A DNA stretch of 64,000 bases from Lumnitzera littorea. Its lineage: Eukaryota > Streptophyta > Magnoliopsida > Myrtales > Combretaceae. The translations under genes were made by a program, and so were the position numbers. The notes beneath the pieces are model-generated. The model did not search any database. It saw only the letters and a program-made list of their open reading frames with translations, and had not been told where the DNA came from. This document shows positions 49,133 to 61,010 of this stretch, one piece after another. Each line of letters opens with the position of its first letter. Positions within the stretch are counted from its first letter, which is position 1. The stretch is from the NCBI GenBank assembly GCA_024138015.1, contig JAMXBB010000010.1, forward strand, positions 76,691,541-76,755,540, in the 5' to 3' direction.

Positions 49133-49321
49133 AACACTGTTGCTTTTCTTAGTCATTTGTTCAGATGTTCTCGTGAAATATACTATCTTCTCACAACATG
49201 TAAATACATGTATATAATATGTATTTTTGATATTGTTTTTAGTTTTTTCGTTTGAGGTAAGTTTCACGTACATGTAAGGTTTTTCATTGTTTGATGCAGC
49301 CGTTTTTGTGTTAGTTTTTCA
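48930..49321 (+). promoter_or_regulatory. Promoter-like region and spliced 5' leader of the candidate small gene
   Basis: A TATA-like TCTAAATAAATATC at about 49,058 precedes a long (CT)n/(CA)n leader-type tract. A consensus donor follows at 49,257 (TTTGAG|GTAAGT), then an acceptor 40 bp later (TTGATGCAG|C, exon from 49,300). The intron would be very short (43 bp), below the usual plant minimum of about 60-70 bp, which weakens this particular splice. The leader could simply be unspliced. Confidence 0.3.
49087..49132. repeat. Compound (CT)16(CA)7 microsatellite
   Basis: An uninterrupted CT run (49,087-49,118) passes directly into a CA run (49,119-49,132). Pure long runs like this are usually length-polymorphic. 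Confidence 0.92.
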
Positions 49322-49914
49322 ATGTTGGCGATCAAAGTCGGAGAATCGCCGAAAAAGGAAACAAGGAAGACTTTCAATCCAAAGGGTAGGTTAAAAAATA
49401 CCCTACTCTTTCCTTTTTGATCCTTTATTGATAATCGATTTATTCTCTATATCATTTATCTATACGTATGTATTATTAAGTCAAAATATATCATCCTATT
49501 TGACACAAGCTGGCATGAAAATTTTAAAAGAAAAAACACAGGGTTTGTGCATAGGTAAGTAGAGCAAAGAGTGGTTTTCTTGTAACCGTACTTTAATATC
49601 AACAAACACACGAGACATCTTGCAAATATTGTTACAAACGGATAACATGAAAATTACAAATTTTTATTTTTTATTTTTATAATCATATTTCAACGAATTT
49701 ACCTTATTTCAAGGCTTGGATGTAATGAGCGTGTGTTCTTCTAGTATACATATTTGGATGTTATTTAAAATTTCCGGGTGCATGAACATCTCTAAAATAG
49801 TTACATAATTCGTATACATCTTTGACTCTCCATATAGATCAGTTTGCTGAATTCTTGAGTGTGGGAAGTAGATGGGAATTTTCTAGGTGGCTATGGCTGC
49901 TAAAGGGTACGTAA
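49322..49914 (+). CDS. Candidate small spliced ORF, 46 aa, unknown function
   Basis: Exon 1 coding 49,322-49,385 (21 codons plus 1 nt, donor G|GTAGG) joins exon 2 at 49,838 (acceptor CCATATAG). The join keeps an open frame for 25 further codons to a stop at 49,912-49,914. Exon 2 can run on to a donor at 49,930 (ACAG|GTATGA). The N-terminal half is basic (ESPKKETRKTFNPK). The C-terminal half is aromatic (RWEFSRWLWLLKG), which would suit a short amphipathic or membrane-attached helix. No family is recognised. The upstream CT-rich leader and start context resemble a plant gene. A diverged copy of exon 2 lies at about 52,525-52,612, where a Trp codon is replaced by a stop. It could equally be a non-coding transcript. 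Low confidence. Confidence 0.3.
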
Positions 49915-51345
49915 TGCTCCAAAGAACAGGTATGATAAACAAGATCAAGATTATTCATTTTGTTGTCTCAGAATGATTAATTGTCTTGATATATATTTTC
50001 ATCCTTCACTCTTTCCTCTTTTTTGCAAAGATGAATTAAAGCATCCTATCGCTATGCTCATAAATAAAAATAAATGCATGTCAATGGAATCATTACAACT
50101 TCTTACAATATGTGGGAGTGTCACCACGAGTTCGAGTTGGAACACATGACGAACTTGTTCAAAACGAATGTGTCACTCTCTCTTTTTTTTTTTTTTCGGT
50201 GCGTGTGCGTGTGTTTTCGGTTGTTATTGTTGTTCTCTTTATTGCATTTGATGCTGGATCATTTTAGATGCTTTTCTATTATGTCGTATAGTACAAAGTT
50301 GGCATCTTATTATTGTATGGCTCTTAAAGAAGAATATATATACATATGAATAAATTCGTATATGTATTTGAAAACCACACACTCACGGTCTGTACTTAAA
50401 AAAAAAAAAAAAATTGAATAGCTGTATGATTAAGGTTATGCTTGGATAAAATGCAATTCAATGACAAATATATTAAATCAATGGCGTCATCTTTCGGTCC
50501 TTTTGATAAGATAATATAGCTAAAATTTTTGTTAATCCACGAAATAAGAAACTACCGTGAGAAATATCCTCTGAATTTCAAAGTCCAAATTCTCGAAGAA
50601 AAAGTAAAGCCAAATATTTAAAAGGGACTTCTTGAATTGGGAACTCATTAAGTGCAAATAAATTTTGAAATATGTCTAAGATCTATAAATTCATGTTCAT
50701 CATTGCTTCTTCTTGGGGAATATAAGTTTGATCACTCGTTGGTTATCTAACTCTACGCGGCATTGATTCGTTAGGCTTTTGCCTGTTTTTATTATTAATT
50801 CTAATAAGAATAGGTGCCAGGTTGAAACACCAATCAAACCAAGTAAAAGGAGATCTCGACAAAATTGAAGAAGCTTCTTTGGAGGGGAAAAAAGGTTACC
50901 CTTTTTGTAGGAGCATTGGTGCTAAGTGGGAAGTCCATCATACCATCTTCTGTGTACTTTTCACTAAACACACAAACCTGATCCATTCACCTAAAAGTTA
51001 AAACCAGGTGAAATCAAAATCGCTTCTCCATTGGCTTTACCTGGGGGGTAAAAGGCGCTGCAATAGCACATACGCTTCTTGGCTTGGCTTGGCTTGAATT
51101 AATCAGTGAGAGCCAGCCATCACTCTACTCTGCTCCTATATATCTTTTAATTGGGTTGGGTCCAAAACAAAACCGTAGAAGATTTAGCTTCTATACTTGG
51201 TTGGACTGCAACTAAGTACCATCGTACAACACTGATTCTTGGAGGAAGTTACTATACCTAATTTCTACTCAGGGCCAAATCAACTACCAATACGACATAG
51301 CTACATGAATTCGGGCTGCAAGCAATTCCACCGAATAGTGATATT
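49790..51345. repeat. Tandem segmental duplication, copy 1 (~1.55 kb)
   Basis: Collinear with 52,425-53,880. Shared anchors, in order: GGTGGCTATGGCTGCTAAAGG (49,887), the AAGTTGGCATCTT block (50,296), a GATAAGA(C/T)AATRT...AAATTTTTG block (50,505), AGGTGAAATCAAAATC (51,006) and AGATTTAGCTTCTA (51,180) to TTCTTGGAGGAA (51,236). Divergence is considerable but order is kept, so this is an old tandem duplication. Copy 1 includes exon 2 of the candidate small gene. Confidence 0.75.
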
Positions 51346-51489
51346 GTTCATGAACAAACTTATCAAAATCCTAAATTTACTAGAAATAGATAATAATATA
51401 TGAGTGGTATATATTATCTAACCAATCACGATAAAGTTAGTATTGTTCATGCTTAAATTTAGTAAAAATATAATGAATCTTTTTTCATC

Positions 51490-51730
51490 AGAATAATTAC
51501 GAGACAACTATATGAGCAACAGGATTGCTAGGAAAAAGAAGGGCCGTATAAGATGGAGAGAGGTCGGACAGGAGCGTTGTGCCATCTACTTCCGACTTGA
51601 TAAATGAGCGGGCTTGGACAACAAATTTCGGGCACGATTGATGGGCTTGATAATCAAATCCTGACCCGATAAATTTTTCAGACCGAACTTGAACAAGGAT
51701 AAAGAGCCCTTTGGTGGCTGATTGACCCGC
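51490..51730. repeat. GC-richer dispersed-repeat-like block between the two duplication copies
   Basis: A 240-bp island with phrases such as GGGCTTGGACAACAAATTTCGGGC and CCTGACCCGATAAATTTTTCAG, of a style seen in dispersed plant intergenic repeats. A 78-codon minus-strand frame covers it but has no family resemblance. It probably inserted between the tandem copies. Confidence 0.35.
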
Positions 51731-52370
51731 CAATTATAAAAATAAAATATATTAATCATTTATTGAATACTACTTTTGAACGGCATCAAATCTCCAACCA
51801 ATTTTAATGTAAAACTCTAAAAGAATATTTCAAGCATTTATCAATCGACGCTTCTTTAACAGATTTAATTGAAGGGATAATAGATAAACTTTTGAAACTT
51901 CAATAATGAAGATGAAAATTAATTAGCATGATGCTATTTCTTCTCTGTTTAAATCAATACTATCACTTCTTTTTATCAAATGATAGATGATGATAATATA
52001 TAGATAGACTGTTTTGACCGTCACAATATGTATTGAAAGTCCATAGGTTTTTTAGTGTCGATATTTGGCTTTATTCAGAAGGTTCAAAGGATGAAACTAC
52101 GGTTTCTAGAAAAAAAAAAAAAAATGAAAAGCAATTGGGTCTAGGTTTGGTTTAAAATTTTAGGCTTGATATGGGCTGGGCCTAAGTAAATTAGTCTGAT
52201 TACTTGATAGGAAATCAGTAATTTTCTTAAAATAATAATGCTGAAGCGTTTAATACATTTTATAAATATTACTTGCAAGCAAAAGTAAGGAAAATACAAT
52301 TTTTACCCTTACATCCATTTGGATTTTCTTTATTTTTGGGTTCCCACATCATGAGTACGAGCCCCTTCGA

Positions 52371-52393
52371 TATATATATATATATATATATAT
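52371..52393. repeat. (TA)n microsatellite
   Basis: About 11 uninterrupted TA units, near the left border of duplication copy 2. A second (TA)n tract lies at about 53,209-53,229 inside the copy. Confidence 0.85.
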
Positions 52394-52424
52394 GTATGTT
52401 AATATGTTAATTGAAAATTTGAGC

Positions 52425-53880
52425 GCATGATTTCTTCTAAAAGTTTATATGACTCGAATGCATCTTTGGCTTTCCATACACGTAAATTATGTAAATTTTT
52501 AATCTTCTTCTCGCGGATTAGAGTTTTCTGACTACTTGGATATGGAATGCAGGTGAAGGGGTTTTATAGGTGGCTATGGCTGCTAAAGGATATATGATGC
52601 TCCACACACAGGTACGATGTGCAAGATTAAGCTTATTGTTGTTTCTGTTCTCTTTATTTCAGTTGATGTCTTGTCGTTTTACATGCTTTGTCATTATGTT
52701 TTAGAACACTAAGTTGGCATCTTCTTAGGTATGGCTCCAAAAGAAGAACATATGCTACATGTATATATAGGTTGCATATATTAATAGAACCTTTCAGAAC
52801 ACTAATTAGGCATCTTATACATGTATACATAGGTTGCATATATACTAAAGTCTTATCAGTTACACTTACGCGATTCATGTACTAAAAAAATCGAGTTATT
52901 GTACGATTAAGATTGTGCATGAATACAATACAATTTATGAAAATTTGAAGTGATGGTGTCAACCATCCGCCTCTCGATAAGACAATGTGGATTAAATTTT
53001 TGATACAAAGAAATAAGAAACCTCTATGAAAAATTAAAAAAAAAAATGGCTGTTTTGAGTCAAAGTCAAAATTCGTTGATAGAAATTGGAGCAAGTTAGC
53101 ATGGGGTGGATAAAGTGTAGATGATAGAGAAGTATACCTAAAGTTTATAAATTTTGTATTGTATATTTTATTATAGAGATTGAATTACAAATCATTATAT
53201 ATATACAATATATATATATATATATATATTAATGAGTTTCTCCCAAAGAAAGATAACATGAAATAATGAAATAGCAAATAGAATGATTAGAAAAACAATA
53301 TAATCATTTATGGTAATTTCTAGTACTGATTTGGCCGGGTATTCATTTTGGGTATTTTTACCAAAAACAATCCTGACCCATTCTCTTGAGCTAGGTGAAA
53401 TCAAAATCATATCTACCCTGGCTTTACTTGCGTGCGGGTGAAAGCTGCAAATATACCTCCTCCGTCTGGGAAAATTCTGTTATAGATGTGGATTAGATGG
53501 ATGACAAACGATCCTACATGTGATAAATGTATGGACACTCATTAGTTATTACTATCGTTTCTACTATATGCTTCAATATTTATACATGTCTTATAATTTG
53601 TCATACTTATAAGGATTCAGTCTGTCCAAGTAAGTATATTTTTCGCTTTGCTTGAGTTAATTAATAAGGGTAATCTAATATGCTCCTGACTTTTCTTTGG
53701 GTGAAAACCACAGCCATAAAAGATTTAGCTTCTACCCTAGGTTGGATTTTGGAAATACCATAGTACAGCAGTAATTCTTGGAGGAAATTAACATACATAA
53801 TTTCTATTCAGGCTAAAACAACTACCATATGTGACACAACATGGTCACGTTAACTTGGACTGTAAGCAGTTCCGCTAAGA
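52425..53880. repeat. Tandem segmental duplication, copy 2 (~1.45 kb)
   Basis: The diverged partner of 49,790-51,345. In addition it has an internal duplication: the phrase AGAACACTAA..GGCATCTT..ACATGTATA..TAGGTTGCATATA occurs twice (about 52,702-52,782 and 52,794-52,844). The exon-like core GGTGGCTATGGCTGCTAAAGG is preceded here by a good acceptor (AATGCAG|GTG) and followed by CACAG|GTACGA. Confidence 0.75.
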
Positions 53881-55490
53881 AGTTAAAACAGCTCAATCAG
53901 GATGAACGAGCTTTGACACAACACTAAAAGATGTCTTCATTGTACACATAAGAAATTTTGTTCAATTTCTTAATCAACCTTGAATGGATGCAATGAATTA
54001 TCACAATGAGTTATATATAGATGAATGCCCTTTTTCTTTTTAATTTAATAACCAAGTATGTCCTTTCGTTTAGTTGGAGCAAGTACAATAACTAAACGAT
54101 GGAAAAGAGTAGGCAATTGGAGGAGCCAATAGCAGGCTGTTGACAGTAGCACTCTGCACAAGCAATTAGCAAGTGGGTATGAACCTTTTTTGGCAGGTGG
54201 TATTACCCTCATTTAGGGACCTTTATGGTATTAATTTGATATTGTGCTTTTCGATGACAAAGAATGAAAAGGATAAATATACGTGAAAAATACATAACAG
54301 ATATAAAAATAAAATAAAAAATAAACACAGAATAAATACTATATATAAAAATAGATAAGATACAGGTAAAAATAATGGATAAATAGACAGCCATATATTA
54401 TAAAAAGAGTAGTACAAATTGGATTAACAATAATAATACTTCATGATAGCAGAACATAAACTACGTACTATATTAAGAGTACTAACAACAGTATTAATAA
54501 AGGCCATCATAGAAGGAGAGCAAGACTAGTCATAGAGGATTAATTGAGCTCTATTACTATAAAAGTGAGTAGGTATTGGATGAGTATAGTATAAAACTTT
54601 AATTATATCTTATTTTATAAGTATAAGTTTTTAAATTCTTGGCTAAGAACTTACTCTATGATGCTTTTGAAACCATCCTAGAATTTGTACCAATAAAACT
54701 TATTGGATCTCATGGAATATGTAATTTTTTATTATATTTTTATAATATTAAAATTTTGAGATAAAATTTTAACAATTTAAACCCTTCAATGTTTCAAAAA
54801 CATATTTAATCACATTGTTTGACCGCGTGCTCTCTTTAAGTTTAGAAAAATGACATTACAAAATCTAACCCATCTAACAATTTGACATTATAAAACAAAA
54901 TTGAAAAAATAACACGTTTATGAAAAAGTTATGCCCTTTATCTACATAGTTCTTACAATCTATTAGAAAGTTAGTTTATTTCTTAAAATATATAACACCA
55001 AATCCATTAGAGTAAATTTCGAAGTATAATATTTGATGAAAAATATAACAATAAAGGTAAGATTAATAATGGGTAAGAAATGAAACAAAAGAGATTTAAA
55101 AAAAAAAAAGCATAAATGAGTGATAAGAGAGTGATGAGAGACATGAACTTATAAATTCCTTAGCTTTTTAATAGAACATTAAAGGTATAAATATATCATT
55201 GTTTTACATTCACTATTATAATATAATAATTTTTACAAGTTAGGCATAAGGTACTATTGTTTCTGGATATTGGCCAATAGAGATTTAGGTGAGATCAAGC
55301 TTCATGTAGCTAAATGGGCCTGAAAAATAGATAACAATGAGAGACATCGGAGTGTTGTTTGACATGATTACTCCAATATTTAAGTTAAACATATGTATGT
55401 GGAGAGAAAGAATATGCAAAGGTAATAAGTAGTCTCAAGTGTGCGAAGTATCAAGTAGTTTGCTGTTAGGTGATGATCTTGTATTGATAG
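53881..55490. other. AT-rich DNA, no gene seen
   Basis: The overlapping minus-strand frames at 54,209-54,417 are low-complexity and AT-driven. No element ends were recognised. Confidence 0.5.
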
Positions 55491-56109
55491 AGGAGTAGAG
55501 CCGGTAGTTAGAGAAGAGTTAGTTGGCAGAAGCTACATCCGAAAGTATTGGATAGTGGAGCCATGGTGTTTGACGTGTTATACAAATGCAGGAGATGGTT
55601 ATTGACTTATTCGTCTGACCTCATCTATAATCTTTTAGTCGTTGGTGACTACTGTGGTTAGGCAAGCTGTATAATGGGCTTGGGTTGAGGTTGACCAACA
55701 AGGAGAAGGTTGAGTCTTTAAGGGGCACATCCTAGGCTGTAAGTCTTATTAGGTTGGCATAAGCTTGAGGGGTTCATGTCCAAAAGGCCTTATTAACATT
55801 TGTGCCCCCTTCGAAGTCTCATTATCGTTGTGGAGGCAAGAAGAGGGAAAAGATAGACTTCTTAGGCATGTAGTTGATTGGTTTGGAGGTTTCCATGTTG
55901 GTAAGGTGATATGGTGATAGTGCTAATGTGTTGATGTGGTGGTGAAGACGTTTGAGCTTAGTGACGCAGGGGTAAATCCTTTTTCATTAATAGAATTTGA
56001 ATTTCTTCATTAAGTATACTTATTTTACTTTTCGTGCTTTGACTCTTGTAAGTATTTTATACTTTTTTGCTCAATTTGTTGTGCTTATTTAGTAGCATAG
56101 CCTGATACC

Positions 56110-56475
56110 AAGGTTAGTGGTATAAGGGGTGTTATCCTTTGTCGATGTCACCCTAAGGGGGTTTAGGTTAGTAATGTTTTGATCTACTTAATTAGTAAGA
56201 GTTCCTTAGTTGTGTAAGGGATGTTTTCCCTTATTGAGTTTACCCAAGGTAGGTTAGATTGGTGGTGTTTCAACTTGTTTAGTTAATGAGAGTTCCTTAA
56301 TTGTGTGAGTTCTTTGGTTGTGTAAAGGGTGTTCCCTCTTATTGAGGTTACCCAAGAGGGGTTAGGTCGGTAGCCTGCTCAGTTAGTGGGAGTTCCTTAG
56401 TTAATAGGTGTTTCCTTTTATCGATATTACTTAAGGGGGGTTAGGTTAGCGGCATTTTGACCTGTTCGATTAGTA
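56110..56475. repeat. Degenerate tandem array, ~80-110 bp units, about four units
   Basis: The phrases GGGGTTAGGTYRGT, GAGTTCCTTAGTTGTGTAAGGG and TTATTGAGGTTACCCAAG recur in order from 56,110 to 56,475 with insertions and deletions. The array lies downstream of the integrase end on the element strand, where the 3' non-coding region or LTR would be expected. Confidence 0.75.
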
Positions 56476-56619
56476 GGTTTGTTCACCCCTTTGAAGTTGA
56501 GACTTGATATGAGAGTAGGAGAATGAAAAGATAAGCAACCAATGACAACATATATGAGAAATAGAACTTTCATTAATACTTCATGAAATGATTTACAAGA
56601 TTGCTATACATTAGTCAAA

Positions 56620-57700
56620 ATAGAGTCGAAGGTTATTGGCATTCCAAGTACGTGGGATAAGCTTGCCATCCAATCATTTCAATTTGTAGGCTCCATTCCC
56701 TAAGCTCTCTCTAACTTTGACTGAGTCTTCCCAATTGGGGGCTAACTTACCTTATCCTTCCAGTAAGCCCATGGCTTTGAGCTTTAGGCAGACTAAGTCA
56801 TTGATCTTGAATTCTTTGTGTCTAACCTTTTGATCATAGTATTTGGCTGCTTAGTATTGGTAAGCAGTTACCTGAACTGCGGTAATGTCTTTGATCTCTT
56901 TTAAAGTGTTGATGCTGCTGTGTAGTAGGGATTCGTTTAACATAGCATTGAAACTTTGAGTTTGGATGTTGGAAAGCTCTAGCTTGATAGGGAGGATTGC
57001 TTTCGACTCAAACGCTAGATGAAAAGAGGTTTTGCCTGTAGAAGTGTGGTGGGTGGACTTGTATCCTTACAAAATATTGGGCAGCTAGTCTACCCAAGTG
57101 CCCTAGGTTAGGTCGACTCTCTTCTTTAAGCTTTCGAGAATGACTTGATTAATTGCTTCAACCCTATTGTTCGACTGAGGCTGGGCAATCAACGTAAAGT
57201 GCGGTGTGATATAGTGCTAGGTGTAAAATTTTTTGAACTTAGGGTTATCAAACTGACTCTTGTTGTTTATATTGAAGGTGTAAGGGACTCTAAATTTGGA
57301 GAGGATGTTGATCCTCATGAATGACTTAATGCTCCTTTCTGTAATCTTGGCCATGGCCTCGGCCTTAACTCATTTGGTAAAGTAGTTGATGACTATAATG
57401 ATGAATTGTTGATCCCAAGGCCTTAAGGAAAGCATCGAGAATGTTGATGGCCTATTGGGTGAACAGCTATGGATTGGTCAGGGGTTGGAGTTTGTTGCTA
57501 GGGGTGTGACTAATTGGGTTGTGCTTTTAGTACTAAAGGTACTTCTAGGCTACAGCTTTAGCATCCTATCTCATGGTAGGCCAATAATATATAAGCTATA
57601 GAGCCTGAATGTAGATGGCTTAAGATTGAATGTGGTGTGTAGCTCTTTCATGATGTGTATGGCTTTGTCTTCTCAGAGGCGTCTAAGTGGGAGAAGGCTG
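56620..57700 (-). pseudogene. Gypsy integrase, decayed
   Basis: In minus-strand reading, YYWPTMR and PISHTPSNKLQPL mark the zinc-binding and linker part near 57,590-57,500. Core blocks AKITERSIKSFIRINIL and QSNNRVEAINQVILESLKKR lie at about 57,360-57,130. The C-terminal module shows GKLAPNWEDSVKV, GAYKLK and PRTWNANNLR near 56,760-56,640, the typical chain end. Many Trp codons have become stops (TGG to TAG or TGA), as expected from C-to-T decay of methylated DNA. Confidence 0.82.
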
Positions 57701-58051
57701 ACCCCCCTATGGCATAGGACGTTGTTGACTAATGTGTAGTTAGTGACGTAGTATCTTAACTTTTTTGCCTCCTTCTTGTCTTCTAAGAATATGCCTTGCT
57801 CCAAGTAACTCTGAATGGGATTTATCTAGCTCGGCTCTGTTAGTGCTATCATAAGTTCTCATATCTCAGCTGAGCCCGGAATTATGCTTTTCTCTAGTAA
57901 GTACTTTATGAAAATCTTCTTATCCTTCACTTCCGGCTTTTATATCCCTGTGAAGGCAAGCTTGGACAGCTAATCTGTTGTTAAGTTTTTGATCGGGGGA
58001 GCTCTTTGTGATGGTCCACAAAGGAAACCCAGCTAGAAGATTCTTTACCTT

Positions 58052-58414
58052 CTATAAGTACCTTACCATGGTTTCATCCTTAGCCTTATATTTACCTTGG
58101 ACTTGCTGGACAACAAACATTGAGTTTGAGAAGACTTGTAAATGCTCGGCGCTGATCTCCTTGGCTAACTTGAGACCGGTTATCAGAGCTTTGTATTTGG
58201 ATTTGTTGTTGCTGGTGTTGAACTTGAACCTGAGGGCATAATAAACTATGATCTTATATGGTCTGATCAGTACGAGACCCCCACCACCACCCCCCGAGGT
58301 GGATAATCCATCAACGTGGAAAGTCCACACCTGTTTATCATCCCCTAGTGGTGCTTTCTCCTCTCTTGTATAGTCAACCACAAAGTCGGCTAACACTTGT
58401 GCTTTGTAAGCCAT
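58052..58414 (-). pseudogene. Gypsy RNase H domain (open for 120 codons)
   Basis: The open frame starts near AQVLADFVVDYT and contains WTFHVDGLSTSGGGGGGLVL (first catalytic Asp in HVDG), LRFKFNTSNNKSKYKALITGL and VFSNSMFVVQQVQGKYKAKD. In this fold the second acidic position is normally Glu in N-E-A-E-Y and the third an Asp in S-D-S. Here they read NNKSKYKAL and FSNSM, so both are lost and the enzyme would be inactive even where the frame is open. Confidence 0.85.
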
Positions 58415-58439
58415 TTATCGTTGATACTGGATTTCATAC

Positions 58440-59640
58440 GCGCTTAGCTCCATCGCATACTTCACCATCTATCTAGATGCATTTGACTTTTGCATCATCA
58501 TGCACAATAGTTAGTATGTAAGTACTATAATTTGGTATGCTTGGAAGTAGGGCTTAAGTTGACGTGTTGAGATGAAGACGGGCAAGGCAAATTTCTCTAC
58601 TCTGGTGTACCTGACCTTAAGCCTTTGTAGTATGTGGCTGATGTAGTATATGGGCTTGTGCTTTCTCCCTTCAACTCTAACTAGTATAGAAGAGGGTCCC
58701 GATTGTTAATAGTTATGTACAAATATAAGTCTTCCCTTAGAATAGGCTTCGAGAGGATTGGGGGGTATGTAAGGAAGTTTTGTAGTTACTTGAAGGTTGC
58801 CGCATACCGAGGAGTTTATTTAAAACCCTTAGGATTCTTGAGAATTTTAAAGAACTTAACGCAATTGTTTGTGCTCTTAGAGATGCATCTACTTAGTATG
58901 GCCACACATCTCGGATCGAGGAAGGGGGGGCTTCTTGTCTCTAATAGCTTGTATCTTTTTAGGGTTAGCCTCAATTCCTCTCTAGGTGACCATGAAGCTA
59001 AGAAATTTGCTGGAGTTGACCCCGAATACGTACTTTTGGGAGTTTAGCTTCATGTCGTGTTTCGTTATCTAATCAAAGGGTTCTTACAGGTCCTTTACAT
59101 GGTCACTGGGTTGTTTGCTCTTGACAATCATGTTGGTGACGTACACTTCCTTGTTTTGCTCGAGTTGGGGCTTGAATGAGTTTATCACCATACGTTGATA
59201 TGTCGCCTCAGCATTTTTGAGACCTAAGGTCATGACCGTGTAGCAATATGTGACGAAGTCGGTGACAAAAGAGGTATAAACTTTGTCCTTCAAGTCTATC
59301 TTTATTTGATTATAACCTGATAAGGCGTCTATGAAGTTGAGTAAGACATGTCCTACTATTGAGGTTGGTATAATTAACATACAAGCGTCGCTTCTCAAAC
59401 TTCTTCGTGACTGGTGCTACATTTGCTAGCTAGGTACTTCTCCTCTTTGACGAAGTTAGCCTTAAGCAGCTTTTCTACTACTTTCACTATTGCGGCTTGT
59501 CTTTCGGGCGCAAAATGTCCTTTCTTCTGTTTGATAGGCCATGCATTAGATTTGATGTTGATGCTGTGGGTTACCTAGTTGGGGGAGATCCTAGGCATAT
59601 CTAACATCGACCAAGCGAACCTATTTGAGTTGGCCTACAA
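58440..59640 (-). pseudogene. Gypsy reverse transcriptase, decayed
   Basis: The best-preserved block (59,398-59,084) has HVLLNFIDALSGYNQIKIDL, TYCYTVMTLGLKNAEATYQR and EVYVTNMIVKSKQPSDHVKD. The last is the Y-V-D-D box, altered to YVTN. Upstream, after frameshifts, ERTFCARKTSR and LKAAFVKE-like fragments mark the fingers (59,640-59,420). Downstream, FVHNY and YISHILQRLKVRYTRVEKFAL (about 58,690-58,570) mark the thumb/connection. The enzyme is inactive. Confidence 0.83.
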
Positions 59641-59936
59641 AAGGGTAACTATCTCTTCCTTTACCTTGGAAGAGGTCTCAATCCTAACCTTGGTGGTTTG
59701 GTAGGGGGAGGTGTCGATTTGTAAATCTTTTGCTTTTTCACTTAGCTTGCCTCCCTCAACTGGCTTCTCTTGCAGGCTAGTCTCCAAAGCAAAGACTCCA
59801 TTTATTTGGCGGCCTTTACATAGAGCTCTTAAGAGAGCTTTTGGTTGCATTTGCAAATTCCCACCCTAATGGGGGTTAGGAATTTAGCCTTTAAGTGGAT
59901 GGATGAGGTGATGAATCTAAACACGTTTAAGCTTAG

Positions 59937-60215
59937 TCAACTTAGGAGAGCATTGTAGGGGGATGGGAAGTTGACTATGACGAACTCCATTAGTTGTTGG
60001 GTGATATTGTCGTCATCGCCAAGCTCCATGTCGAGGGTGATGATTCCTTTGGTTCGAACAGTGCTCCCATTAAAGCTAATGAGGTTATAGTGGTAGGGCT
60101 TCATCTTTACGAGCAACTTACTCCTCATCCTTTTGTAGGTATGTAAGAAAAGGATGTTAGTGGAGCTACTAGTGTCTACTATAATCTTAAAGATCTTGAA
60201 ATTGGCGATCCTCAC
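59937..60215 (-). pseudogene. Gypsy retropepsin-like protease remnant
   Basis: The open frame reads FKIFKIIVDTSSSTNILFLH, matching the hydrophobic-D-T-G-S-S-hydrophobic protease signature with Gly changed to Ser. It continues through LISFNGSTVRTKGIITLDM and FVIVNFPSPYNALLS, the conserved A-S-A-Y-N-A-I-L-G-R region, where the frame ends at a stop. Confidence 0.83.
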
Positions 60216-60239
60216 CTCTATTACAATGGTGTCTTAATG

Positions 60240-61010
60240 AGGGGTGTTTACCCTTTCTAGGTCCTCATCAAAGAAAGAGGTCAAAGTGTGTACGTTCTAC
60301 TTCTTCTCTTTAATAGCCAACACCTTGGATAGGGTATTAACTGAGTTGCTGGTACTCAATCGGCTCCCTGCATGTGGCCTCGCCACCCCTGCCATTGGGT
60401 ACTCGGTCATTGTGGTGATCTTCATTTTGTTCCGTATGATGGGTCGGTTCAAAGGGGTGTGTTGGGTATAGATAGGAGGGGAAAGTAGGTTCTTCTTAGC
60501 TCAATGCTTCTTGTTACTTGAGCCTCCTTCCTTAACTTTACTCGGTGCCTTGCCATTGAGGTAGTCTTTTATGGAAAATCTCTCCTTGTCCTTCTTTTCG
60601 TTCGATCTCTCACGGTTGGTGTCATGCTTAGTGCGAATATTGTCCTCCTAATCCATGTACTTTTAAGCCTTATTTCAGAAGTCTTTTGAAAGTCATATGC
60701 TGAGATGTGTGGCATGCACTGCTACTTTCTTGTCTAATTAAGGGATTTCGACCATTGTATTATTAAACCGGGTTACATATTCACACAATATCTCGTTCTC
60801 ACTCTACCTTATCAGGTATAGAGATGACGTATCCTTGGATGGGAGCTTACTAGCTCTAAAGTGGAGGCTAAACCTTTGTGTTAGCTTATCAAAGGAGTTG
60901 ATGGAGTTCTTAGGCAGGTAGTTAAACCATGTCTGAGTTACTTTTCTCAAAGTTCTTGGGAAAGCCTTACACATGGTGATATCCCCATGACAATAGAGAT
61001 TCATGCGGGT
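60240..61010 (-). pseudogene. Gypsy gag remnant
   Basis: The frame at 61,004-60,804 shows TMCKAFPRTLRKVTQTWFNY and SFDKLTQRFSLHFRASKLPS, the core of the retrotransposon gag helical domain. Text further left (60,650-60,240) includes charged linker pieces between gag and protease. Stops separate the segments. Confidence 0.75.

Noticed and set aside
52654..52885. Overlapping frames on both strands in duplication copy 2 (65-74 codons)
   Set aside because: They arise from the internal duplication of a short phrase and are not kept in copy 1.
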